A stretch of 15,569 bases of DNA from Candidatus Heimdallarchaeota archaeon (lineage in GTDB: Archaea > Asgardarchaeota > Heimdallarchaeia > Heimdallarchaeales > Heimdallarchaeaceae): NCBI GenBank assembly GCA_023135215.1, contig JAGLTP010000120.1:1-15569 (forward strand). The letters run 5' to 3'. The notes below the pieces were generated by a model. It was not told the DNA's origin. It did no database searches and was given only the letters and a program-made list of their open reading frames with translations. Made by a program: the position numbers and the translations under genes. This document shows positions 1 to 6,736 of this stretch, one piece after another; within the stretch, counting starts at the first letter, position 1; every line of letters starts with the position of its first letter.

Positions 1-2
1 TT

Positions 3-305
3 ACAAGAAGGCAAGATGCTATATTACTCAAAAATCCTGAAAGCCTAAAGAAGATAGAGCAGGCCGTACATAAAGAGATTCGTTTTTTGGAGCGAACAAA
101 TGATCCGAAAAAACTTGTGGAAAGTCTCTTACACCCAATACCTGTGGTAAATGTTTCAACACTATACTTACCTCCTTTTAGTGAGAAAGAGTACAAGATT
201 GAAATTGATAAGAAATACAAAAACGCATTACCCATTCCCGAAGAAGTGATAGTTCAAACAGTTTCTTCTGTGCTAGAGACAGAAGCCTATGTTGAATATC
301 TTTAA
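3..305 (+). CDS. 3' end of an unrecognised protein (partial, runs off the window)
   Basis: The reading frame is open from base 3 to a TAA at 303-305, so this is the last 100 or so residues of a gene that begins outside the window. An internal TTG at 87 could be taken as a start, but the frame continues upstream of it without a stop, which makes a partial gene more likely. The visible part is charged and lysine/glutamate rich, with a helical-looking stretch (NPESLKKIEQAVHKEI) followed by a more hydrophobic beta-like stretch (PIPVVNVSTLYLPPF). I see no cysteine pairs, membrane segment or recognisable catalytic motif. I do not recognise the family. The 136 bases to pth2 and a separate TATA-like box there suggest it is not in the pth2-truD transcript. 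Confidence 0.6.
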   Translation, partial: TRRQDAILLKNPESLKKIEQAVHKEIRFLERTNDPKKLVESLLHPIPVVNVSTLYLPPFSEKEYKIEIDKKYKNALPIPEEVIVQTVSSVLETEAYVEYL

Positions 306-312
306 CGAAAAA

Positions 313-376
313 GAGAGAATTATTTGATTTATTGACAACAAAACCAATATTAAGAAATAAGAAAACTAATTCTCTC
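313..376. repeat. Perfect 10-bp inverted repeat between the first gene and pth2
   Basis: GAGAGAATTA at 313-322 is matched by its reverse complement TAATTCTCTC at 367-376, with a 44-base A/T-rich spacer. It starts 8 bases after the upstream stop codon. It could be a weak 3'-end hairpin for the upstream gene or a protein-binding site ahead of pth2. The arms are visible directly; the function is inference. Confidence 0.45.
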
Positions 377-410
377 AAGACGTTTTTCAAAATTACAAGT
401 AATCGTTATG

Positions 411-420
411 ATTTTATATC
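411..420 (+). promoter_or_regulatory. TATA-like box of pth2-truD
   Basis: The sequence ATTTTATATC is centred near 416. Archaeal transcription usually starts about 25-27 nt downstream of the box centre, which would be almost exactly the ATG at 442. This supports a leaderless pth2 mRNA and decides between the two in-frame ATG codons at 430 and 442. Confidence 0.5.
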
Positions 421-441
421 TAAGAAAATATGGATTTTTGT

Positions 442-801
442 ATGAGTTTTAGATATAAACAAGTCATTGCAGTTAGAACCGATCTGAAGATGTCTAAAGG
501 AAAAACGGCAGTTCAAGTTGCACATGGTTCTCTTTCTTCTTATGTAAAAACAAAAAAATACTACCCTGATTGGGCTGATAACTGGTTGAAAGAAGGCCAA
601 AAGAAAATCACTGTAAAAGTTAAATCAGAGGAAGAAATTCAAGAATTAGCAGAACTAGCTAGAAAAAATGACATCCCTTTTGCTATTATCAATGATGCTG
701 GTCTAACACAACTTCCACCTGGCACAATTACAGTTGTAGGAATTGGACCTTCTCGAGAAGAACTTATTGACAAATTCTGTTCAGATTTACCCTTACTATA
801 A
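442..801 (+). CDS. pth2: Peptidyl-tRNA hydrolase, Pth2 type
   Basis: Pth2 cleaves the ester bond of peptidyl-tRNAs released prematurely from ribosomes and so recycles tRNA; it is a small cytosolic enzyme of archaea and eukaryotes. The protein is 119 residues from the ATG at 442 (123 from the in-frame ATG at 430), the usual archaeal length. Family hallmarks are the N-terminal strand and loop YKQVIAVRTDLKMSKGK, the helix AVQVAHGS, and the C-terminal DAGLTQLPPGTITVVGIGPS, which is nearly invariant in Pth2. I prefer the start at 442 because the TATA-like box lies about 26 nt upstream and the conserved sequence begins a few residues later. truD follows after 14 bases, so the two are probably co-transcribed. 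Confidence 0.95.
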   Translation: MSFRYKQVIAVRTDLKMSKGKTAVQVAHGSLSSYVKTKKYYPDWADNWLKEGQKKITVKVKSEEEIQELAELARKNDIPFAIINDAGLTQLPPGTITVVGIGPSREELIDKFCSDLPLL

Positions 802-815
802 TTGGTGGTAGTAGT

Positions 816-2063
816 ATGACAACAAAATTCCTTCACTTACGAGTACCATCTATTATCAATTCTGAAGGTGTAGGTGGAAGGATCAAACAAACACCAGAAG
901 ACTTCATTGTAGGTGAAATTATAGAAGATCAACAAATCTTAGATCCTCGAGAGGATCAGTTTAACTTACCGGGACGAACAGGATTATTCCTTCACTTTGT
1001 CCTAATCAAAAGAAATCTAGATACATCTAACGCTTTAGATTGGGTTTCAAAATTGTGGCGAATACAAAGAGATACCATCAATGTTGCAGGCTTAAAAGAC
1101 AAAAGAGCAATTACTGCTCAACGAGTATCTGTATGGGGGGTAAAGAGTTCCTTTGAAAAAGGTACAATTAAGGAGATTGATCTACCAACCATTAAGACAA
1201 AATCACATTCTTTAAGATTAAAGGAAATCAGACTTGGGGAGCTTTGGGGAAATTATTTTGATATTACTATTCGAGACATACAGCTTCCCGAAGAAGAGGC
1301 TAAAGAACGGATAGATACAATTCTAAAGGAAATCAAGGATATTGGAGGGATTCAAAATTCATTTGGAATACAAAGATTTGGAGAGATAAGACCCATAACT
1401 CATTTAGTAGGAAAAAAACTTTTGGAAGACAATTTAAAAGAAGCAATAAAAATCTATGTAGGAAAAGTTTTCGATGGAGAGGCTGAAAACGTCATAAAAG
1501 CTAGAAATTCTTTCTGGGAGAATGAGGATGCTGAACAATCTCTTAATCTATTCCCATCATACTTGAGAATAGAAAGAAAACTCCTTTTGTCTCTAAAGAA
1601 AAGGAAACAAAATTATATGCAAGCTTTATCTTCACTTCCTTTACAACTTCAGAAATTATTCATCCATGCTTTTCAATCATTTCTCTTCAATAGATACTTG
1701 AAAACTCGTTATGATCTATATGGTAAAAAAATAACTGAACCCATATCTGGAGAAGTTGTTAAGAATAATGCAGTTTTTGTTCCACTTATAGGTGCCAATA
1801 CTAAACTAGAGGGTGAAATGGGAGAAATTTATCTAGCAATATTGGAAGAAGAAGAATTATCATTGCTTGAATTCCAAAAACCCTTTATCAAAAAAATAGG
1901 GGGGAAGGGGGCTTTTAGGTCGATCAGTTTTGATCCAGAAGATATCAGAATTACAGAAAGTGGTGTGGACGAATTAAATGAAGGGAGAACCAAAGTTAAA
2001 ATGAATTTTAAAATCAAAAAGGGTTCATATGCTACTGAATTCCTTAGAGAAATAATGAGTTAA
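816..2063 (+). CDS. truD: tRNA pseudouridine(13) synthase TruD
   Basis: TruD isomerises uridine 13 in the D-arm of tRNA to pseudouridine. The 415-residue length fits archaeal TruD. The catalytic motif GLKDK lies at residues 92-96, with the presumed nucleophile Asp95, in the context NVAGLKDKRAITAQ. The second signature NSFGIQRFGEIR lies at about 181-192. The N-terminal GGRIKQTPEDFIVGEI is the usual TruD opening. A GGTGGT Shine-Dalgarno-like sequence at 803-808 precedes the ATG, and only 14 bases separate it from pth2, so translation is probably from a shared mRNA. Pairing of pth2 with truD is consistent with a joint tRNA maintenance unit. Confidence 0.95.
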   Translation: MTTKFLHLRVPSIINSEGVGGRIKQTPEDFIVGEIIEDQQILDPREDQFNLPGRTGLFLHFVLIKRNLDTSNALDWVSKLWRIQRDTINVAGLKDKRAITAQRVSVWGVKSSFEKGTIKEIDLPTIKTKSHSLRLKEIRLGELWGNYFDITIRDIQLPEEEAKERIDTILKEIKDIGGIQNSFGIQRFGEIRPITHLVGKKLLEDNLKEAIKIYVGKVFDGEAENVIKARNSFWENEDAEQSLNLFPSYLRIERKLLLSLKKRKQNYMQALSSLPLQLQKLFIHAFQSFLFNRYLKTRYDLYGKKITEPISGEVVKNNAVFVPLIGANTKLEGEMGEIYLAILEEEELSLLEFQKPFIKKIGGKGAFRSISFDPEDIRITESGVDELNEGRTKVKMNFKIKKGSYATEFLREIMS

Positions 2064-2069
2064 CATGCG

Positions 2070-2122
2070 AATTTTCTTATTTTGGATAATGTATAGAGAG
2101 AATTATTAAAATAAGGAAAATT
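2070..2122. repeat. Near-perfect 14-bp inverted repeat downstream of truD
   Basis: AATTTTCTTATTTT at 2070-2083 pairs with AAAATAAGGAAAATT at 2108-2122 with one bulged base; the loop is 24 bases. It begins 7 bases after the truD stop. It may form a 3'-end hairpin for the pth2-truD transcript, or be an operator for nfnAB, whose TATA-like box lies just downstream. The loop end contains AGAGAGAATTATT, the same 13-mer found after the first gene at 312-324. Confidence 0.5.
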
Positions 2123-2140
2123 TTAGAAACCATATCGACT

Positions 2141-2150
2141 CATATTTATG
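2141..2150 (+). promoter_or_regulatory. TATA-like box of nfnAB
   Basis: CATATTTATG centred near 2145 would place transcription start at about 2171, leaving a short leader that contains GAGTGA (2175-2180), a plausible ribosome binding site 7 bases before the ATG at 2188. Confidence 0.4.
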
Positions 2151-2187
2151 TCCATAAATTGAGAAAAAACTGTAGAGTGACTGACTA

Positions 2188-3057
2188 ATGTATGACTTAA
2201 TTGACAGGAAGGATGTAACTCCTGAGAGTGTATGGTTCAAAATAAAAGCTCCTGAAATAGCAGAAACATGTGAAGCTGGTCAGTTTATTATACTTCGCTC
2301 AAACGAAAAGGGAGAAAGATTACCACTTACAATAGCAGATTGGGACCCTGAAGAAGGATGGATAAGTGTTATTTTTCAAAAAGTGGGAGCAAGTACTTAT
2401 GAGTTAGCTGAATATCAAAAAGGAGAAAGTTTGCGAGATTGTGCTGGTCCATTAGGAATACCAACTCATACTGAAAATGCAGGTAATACTATAGTTATTG
2501 GTGGCGGATTAGGTATAGCTATAGCAACACCAGTAGCAAGAGCATACAAACAAGCAGGAAATCATACAGAAGTTATAATTGGAGCAAGAAAAGCAGAATT
2601 AGTTTTCAATGAAGAAGAAATAAAAGATTTTGCAGATGAGCTATATATTTGCACAGATGATGGCTCAGCAGGAAGAAAAGGTTTTGTAACAGATCAATTG
2701 CAAGAGATGATCGATAGTGGAAAGCAAATTGATACAGTTTTTTGCGTTGGACCACCTATCATGATGAAGTTTGTTGCAAAAGTTACAGAACCTTATAGTA
2801 TTAAGACTATAGCAAGTTTGAACACAATAATGTTAGATGGAACTGGAATGTGTGGTGCTTGCAGATTGACAGTTGGGGGGGAAACAAAATTCGCTTGTGT
2901 TGACGGTCCAGACTTTGATGCCCACCAAGTTGAGTGGGAAGAAACCATGGCAAGGTTAGCTGCTTACAAAGATGAAGAACGAGAGGCAATGATTCTATAT
3001 AAAAAAGAGAAAGAATGTCAAGCAGAAAAAATGAAAGGTGATAAAGGTGACAACTGA
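2188..3057 (+). CDS. nfnA: Ferredoxin-NADP oxidoreductase-like flavoprotein subunit NfnA (sulfide dehydrogenase beta type)
   Basis: This is the smaller subunit of an NfnAB/SudBA-type complex, in which NfnA binds NAD(H), FAD and a [2Fe-2S] cluster, and the complex couples NADH, NADPH and ferredoxin by flavin-based electron bifurcation. In the 289-residue protein the FAD motif RLPLTIAD is at 44-51, the dinucleotide glycine loop GGGLGIA at 105-111, and the cluster site is LDGTGMCGACR with Asp217, Cys222 and Cys225 plus Cys237. An Asp plus three Cys ligand set is known for NfnA, and the Asp is present here. The C-terminal tail after about residue 255 is Lys/Glu rich. The gene overlaps nfnB by 20 bases. 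Dihydroorotate dehydrogenase electron-transfer subunit is a related family, but no pyrD is adjacent and the GltA-like partner favours Nfn. Confidence 0.88.
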   Translation: MYDLIDRKDVTPESVWFKIKAPEIAETCEAGQFIILRSNEKGERLPLTIADWDPEEGWISVIFQKVGASTYELAEYQKGESLRDCAGPLGIPTHTENAGNTIVIGGGLGIAIATPVARAYKQAGNHTEVIIGARKAELVFNEEEIKDFADELYICTDDGSAGRKGFVTDQLQEMIDSGKQIDTVFCVGPPIMMKFVAKVTEPYSIKTIASLNTIMLDGTGMCGACRLTVGGETKFACVDGPDFDAHQVEWEETMARLAAYKDEEREAMILYKKEKECQAEKMKGDKGDN

Positions 3058-4480
3058 GAGAAAACCACGTCCTCGAATTATTAGGACAAAATTACCTATG
3101 CCCACTCAAAATCCTGAGGATAGGATTGATAATTTTTCGGAAGTACCATATGGTTATAACGAAGCTGAAGCTATGTTAGAAGCTCAACGTTGTTTGCAAT
3201 GTAAGAATCAACCGTGTGTAAGTGGTTGTCCTGTTGAAGTTCCAATAAGAGATTTCATCATTTTGATTCGTGAAGGAAAATTCATGGAAGCAGCAGTTAT
3301 TATTAAGACAAAAAACAGCCTCCCAGCAGTTACTGGACGTGTTTGCCCACAAGAGTTGCAATGTGAATCCAAATGTGTTATGGGTCGTCGATATCAACCA
3401 GTTGCGATAGGTAATCTAGAAAGATTTGCAGCAGATTATGCGCGTGAAGAAGGAGAAAAAATCCCAGAACTTCCAAAATCCACTGGAAAGAAAATAGCAG
3501 TCGTTGGTGCAGGTCCTGCTGGTTTAACATGTGCTGGAGATTTAGCTCTCCATGGTCATAATGTAACAATTTTCGAAGCTTTACATGAGCCAGGAGGGGT
3601 TCTTGTTTATGGAATTCCAGAATTTCGACTTCCCAAGGATATGGTTAAGTACGAAATTGAGTATTTAGTAAAACTTGGTGTTGAAGTAAAACTTAATTTT
3701 CTTGTAGGAAAAAACAAAACAGTTGAAGAGTTACTCAATGAGTATGACGCAGTTTTTGTTGGATCTGGAGCTGGGGCACCTCGACTACTTAATATCCCCG
3801 GTATTAATCTTGTCAATGTTTATAGTGCTAATGAATATCTGACAAGAGTTAATCTTCTGAAAGGATATCTGTTTCCTGAATACAAAACACCTGTGAAGAG
3901 AGGAAGGAGTGTTGTTGTTATTGGAGCTGGGAATGTAGCAATGGATTCTGCTAGGACTGCCAAACGTTTAGGAGCTGAGCATTCAATAATTGTATATCGT
4001 CGAAGTCGAAAGGAATGCCCAGCAAGAGTGGAAGAGGTTCATCATGCAGAAGAAGAAGAGATAGAATTCAGATTTTTGACAAATCCCGTAAGAATCATTG
4101 GTGATGAGCTCGGTGCTGTGAGAGCAGTAGAGTGTCTTCAATTTGAACTTGGAGAACCTGATGAAACAGGTCGTGCTAAACCAATACCTATCCCAGGTTC
4201 AGAGCATTTGATTGAATGTGATGTTGTAGTAATTTCAGTTGGTAATGATCCAAATCCTATAATACCAAGAACTACTCCAGACTTAGAAATCTCAAAATGG
4301 GGTACCATAGTCACTGATAGAAGTACAGGAAAAACAAGCAAAGAAGGCGTTTATGCAGGTGGAGATATTGCTACAGGTGCAGCTACAGTTATAGCAGCAA
4401 TGGGAGCAGGAAAAATAGCAGCAAAGAACATTCACAAGCAAGTAATGGGGATAGAGGAAACGGAAATAGAAAAAACATAA
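3038..4480 (+). CDS. nfnB: NADPH-binding iron-sulfur flavoprotein subunit NfnB (GltA/GltD-like)
   Basis: This is the larger Nfn subunit, related to the small subunit of glutamate synthase; it carries the NADPH site, the bifurcating FAD and two [4Fe-4S] clusters. Cysteines lie in CLQCKNQPCVSGCP (Cys52, 55, 60, 64) and in RVCPQELQCESKC (Cys103, 109, 113). The FAD loop GAGPAG is at 157-162, the second dinucleotide loop GAGNVA at 296-301, and the C-terminal FAD motif is VYAGGDIATGAATV. The 480-residue length fits NfnB. Translation starts at GTG 3038 or the in-frame GTG 3047; GGTGAT at 3037-3042 lies only 4 bases upstream of the second GTG, so 3047 is possible. No large glutamate synthase subunit is nearby, so a stand-alone GltD is less likely. 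Confidence 0.88.
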   Translation: MIKVTTERKPRPRIIRTKLPMPTQNPEDRIDNFSEVPYGYNEAEAMLEAQRCLQCKNQPCVSGCPVEVPIRDFIILIREGKFMEAAVIIKTKNSLPAVTGRVCPQELQCESKCVMGRRYQPVAIGNLERFAADYAREEGEKIPELPKSTGKKIAVVGAGPAGLTCAGDLALHGHNVTIFEALHEPGGVLVYGIPEFRLPKDMVKYEIEYLVKLGVEVKLNFLVGKNKTVEELLNEYDAVFVGSGAGAPRLLNIPGINLVNVYSANEYLTRVNLLKGYLFPEYKTPVKRGRSVVVIGAGNVAMDSARTAKRLGAEHSIIVYRRSRKECPARVEEVHHAEEEEIEFRFLTNPVRIIGDELGAVRAVECLQFELGEPDETGRAKPIPIPGSEHLIECDVVVISVGNDPNPIIPRTTPDLEISKWGTIVTDRSTGKTSKEGVYAGGDIATGAATVIAAMGAGKIAAKNIHKQVMGIEETEIEKT

Positions 4481-4524
4481 GACTGCATTAGAAAATAATA
4501 ATCAAGCAAAATATTACTTAAAAT

Positions 4525-4986
4525 TCATTTCTCATTTTCAATTCTAATCATAAGATAAGCATCCGATCCATCTTGATAGTATTTTCTTATCCTCGAATCA
4601 ATTTTAAAACCAAATTCTTCATAGAGTTTAATCGCCTTATGATTATCAATATTAACTTCTAGTTTGACACTTAAATATCCTAATTTTCTGATTGAATTCA
4701 GAAAATAAGTTAATATTTTATGTCCCAATCCTTGTTCTCTAAATTCTTCTAAAACTGCTAGAGATAATATATGAGCTCGTTTTGGTATCGCGGTATATCC
4801 CCCCATTACAAATCCAATTATGTTTCCATCACTTTCAATAATAAAACACAACTCAGGTGCTGCATAAAAGATATTACCGATAAGAACTTCACCAAATGGA
4901 AAGGGAAAGCTTTTCCTCTCTACTTCATACACTTTTGATATGTCTTCTTCCATCATATGTCTTAACAGATAGTTTGTATTTTTCAT
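4525..4986 (-). CDS. GNAT-family N-acetyltransferase, RimI/Ard1-like
   Basis: GNAT enzymes move an acetyl group from acetyl-CoA to an amine; RimI/Ard1 members acetylate protein N-termini. The protein is 153 residues from the ATG at 4986 (a GTG three codons earlier, 4995, is also open). The core is typical: strand AHILSLAVLEEFR, the acetyl-CoA pyrophosphate loop EQGLGHKIL (a variant of R/Q-x-x-G-x-G/A), then LEVNIDNHKAIKLYEEFGFK, the usual C-terminal GNAT signature of RimI-like proteins. It is transcribed convergently to nfnB (44-base gap) and divergently from hjc. Its substrate cannot be read from sequence; N-terminal protein acetylation is the best guess from similarity to archaeal Ard1. Confidence 0.85.
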   Translation of the reverse strand: MKNTNYLLRHMMEEDISKVYEVERKSFPFPFGEVLIGNIFYAAPELCFIIESDGNIIGFVMGGYTAIPKRAHILSLAVLEEFREQGLGHKILTYFLNSIRKLGYLSVKLEVNIDNHKAIKLYEEFGFKIDSRIRKYYQDGSDAYLMIRIENEK

Positions 4987-5001
4987 GACATTCACTAGTT
5001 T

Positions 5002-5056
5002 CTGGAATTATCAATAGAGTATTATCTTTGAATCATATAATGAGAACAAATTCCAG
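5002..5056. repeat. 8-bp inverted repeat flanking the acetyltransferase promoter
   Basis: CTGGAATT at 5002-5009 and AATTCCAG at 5049-5056 are exact reverse complements. Between them on the minus strand is a TATA-like ATTATATG (5034-5041), about 26 nt from an expected start near 5011. The arrangement could be an operator pair for the GNAT gene. Eight base pairs in AT-rich DNA may be chance. Confidence 0.3.
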
Positions 5057-5118
5057 TTTAAAATTTTTCCACTAATTTCATTTTTATTTTTTCTGGTTGA
5101 ACCTTTTTGACAAAAAGT

Positions 5119-5128
5119 ATTTTTATAC
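5119..5128 (+). promoter_or_regulatory. TATA-like box of hjc
   Basis: TATTTTTATA is centred near 5124 and predicts a start at about 5150, giving a short leader that contains AAGGT (5161-5165) as the ribosome binding site for the GTG at 5174. Confidence 0.5.
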
Positions 5129-5173
5129 AGTAGTTTATTGAATTAACATAGAAAAAACATAAGGTTGGCTAAA

Positions 5174-5581
5174 GTGAGTAAGAAGAGAGCTGCAGATTAT
5201 GAAAGAGTATTAGTGAATCGTTTTTGGGAGAGTGGATTTGCAGTAATGAGAGCACCCTCTTCTTCCGGCACTAGCAAAATGCCTCGACCCGATGTTTTTG
5301 CTGGATCAGCAAAAAGAAATTTACTATTGGCGCTGGAAATTAAAACAAGTCGTCAAGATGTCTTTTATGTACAAAAAGAGCAGATAAACGGATTAATTGA
5401 ATTTGCTAACAGAGTTGGAGGAAGGCCTTATCTAGCTGTTAAATTTGTTGGAAAGCGAATGGATTTTCTTTTTTTATCAGTACCTGATTCATTAACTAAA
5501 AGCAAAGGCGATAGCTATCGAATAAGTATTAATGATTTGAAAAACAAAGGCATAGATTATACAACACTCATAAATCCATAA
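5174..5581 (+). CDS. hjc: Archaeal Holliday junction resolvase Hjc
   Basis: Hjc is a dimeric nuclease that cuts four-way DNA junctions symmetrically during recombination and fork repair. The 135-residue protein has the PD-(D/E)xK arrangement of the family. An N-terminal Glu lies in ADYERVLVNRFW, then come RAPSSSGTSKMPRPDVFAG with the metal-binding Asp, ALEIKTSRQD with the Glu-x-Lys pair, and a conserved YVQKEQINGLIEFANRVGGRPYLAVKF. I chose GTG 5174 because AAGGT lies 8 bases upstream; TTG 5165 would add three residues and overlap that site. pelota follows 65 bases later in the same direction, and may be transcribed with it or separately. Confidence 0.93.
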   Translation: MSKKRAADYERVLVNRFWESGFAVMRAPSSSGTSKMPRPDVFAGSAKRNLLLALEIKTSRQDVFYVQKEQINGLIEFANRVGGRPYLAVKFVGKRMDFLFLSVPDSLTKSKGDSYRISINDLKNKGIDYTTLINP

Positions 5582-5646
5582 AAGTATAAGGAGAATATTC
5601 TGAATAAAATTAGCATTACGTTAAAATCATGAAGAGTGGAAATTCA

Positions 5647-6735
5647 ATGAAAATTACTAAGAAAGACTATAAGCATGGTATTGTTGAACTGATTCCAGAT
5701 ACAGTTGATGATTTATATGCCATTTATAGAATTCTTAAGATAGGTAACAAAGTAAAAGCTTCCACCTCTAGAAGAATTAGAAGAAAGGAGGAAGATGGGC
5801 GTGCTGATTCTGGAGAGCGTGTCAAAATGACCCTTGAGATTGAATTGGAGGAATTCGCTTTTCATGGTTTTGGTGACAATCTAAGATTAAAAGGGAAAAT
5901 ACTTAGTGGTCCTGAAAATCTTGTTTCTATAGGTACGTATCATACTCTTTCGCTATCACTTATGGAAAAAGTGATGATTTCAAAAGAAAATTGGACAGCA
6001 ATGGAGAGGAAAGTTCTAGAAGAAGTTGAGAAATCTTCAATGCTCGCGCAAATTTTGATTATTACTGTAGAGGATAACACAGCTTGTGTGGCATTAGTAA
6101 CTCAATTCTCTGTTAAAATTATAAGTGAATTTTCTTTTTCTGTTGCTCGTAAATTCAGTGATGCTAAGCAACACTCAAGTGAGATGGGGCAATTTTTCAA
6201 TGAAGTCTTGCAAATTATGCAGGATACAGACAATCAGTATAATTCTCAAGTGGTTATACTTGCTGGTCCTGGGTTTACTCCTGAAAATTTCTACGAGTTC
6301 ATTAAAAACAGAGATCCATCTCTTGCAGATAAAACCAGAAGAGTACATGTAAGTACTGGTGGAAGAGTGGGATTAAAGGAAGTGCTTTCGAAAAAGCTTC
6401 CTGAACAAATAGCTAAAAATCAAAGAGTCGCTTATGAGACAAGATTGCTTGAAGAGGTTCTCAAAAGGATCGGACAAGATACAGGAACAGTTACCTATGG
6501 ATTACAGAGTGTTAAACGAGCACTTTCTCTAGGGGCTATTGAAACGCTTCTCATAAGTGATGATCAGCTTCAAATTGATGATATATCAAAGAGAATGGCT
6601 ATAGATGAGTTAGTTGAAGAAAATTCAAAATTAAGAGGATCAACAGTCATAATGTCTGTAAATCACGAGTCTGGAGAGCAACTATCTAAACTAGGTGGGA
6701 TTGCTGCTCTATTGAGATATCCTCTTCTTGATTAG
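5647..6735 (+). CDS. pelA: Pelota (aPelota/Dom34), ribosome rescue factor
   Basis: Pelota resembles release factor aRF1 but lacks the GGQ peptide-release motif; with aEF1A-GTP and ABCE1 it splits stalled ribosomes in no-go and non-stop decay. The protein is 362 residues from ATG 5647. The N-terminal Sm-like domain includes SRRIRRKEEDGRADSGERV and ELEEFAFHGFGDNLRLKGKI. The central domain begins near AQILIITVEDNTACVALV, and the C-terminal L7Ae-like eRF1_3 domain includes YGLQSVKRALSLGAIETLLISDD. No GGQ is present, as expected for Pelota. ATG 5629 is in frame upstream, but 5647 matches the usual MKI opening and has AGTGGA (5634-5639) 7 bases before it. The gene ends 1 bp before the convergent radical SAM gene. 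Confidence 0.95.
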   Translation: MKITKKDYKHGIVELIPDTVDDLYAIYRILKIGNKVKASTSRRIRRKEEDGRADSGERVKMTLEIELEEFAFHGFGDNLRLKGKILSGPENLVSIGTYHTLSLSLMEKVMISKENWTAMERKVLEEVEKSSMLAQILIITVEDNTACVALVTQFSVKIISEFSFSVARKFSDAKQHSSEMGQFFNEVLQIMQDTDNQYNSQVVILAGPGFTPENFYEFIKNRDPSLADKTRRVHVSTGGRVGLKEVLSKKLPEQIAKNQRVAYETRLLEEVLKRIGQDTGTVTYGLQSVKRALSLGAIETLLISDDQLQIDDISKRMAIDELVEENSKLRGSTVIMSVNHESGEQLSKLGGIAALLRYPLLD

Positions 6736-6736
6736 A

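Noticed and set aside
2188..4480. Glutamate synthase small subunit or dihydroorotate dehydrogenase electron-transfer subunit
   Set aside because: Neither the large glutamate synthase subunit nor pyrD is adjacent, while the overlapping pair with all Nfn cluster ligands matches NfnAB.
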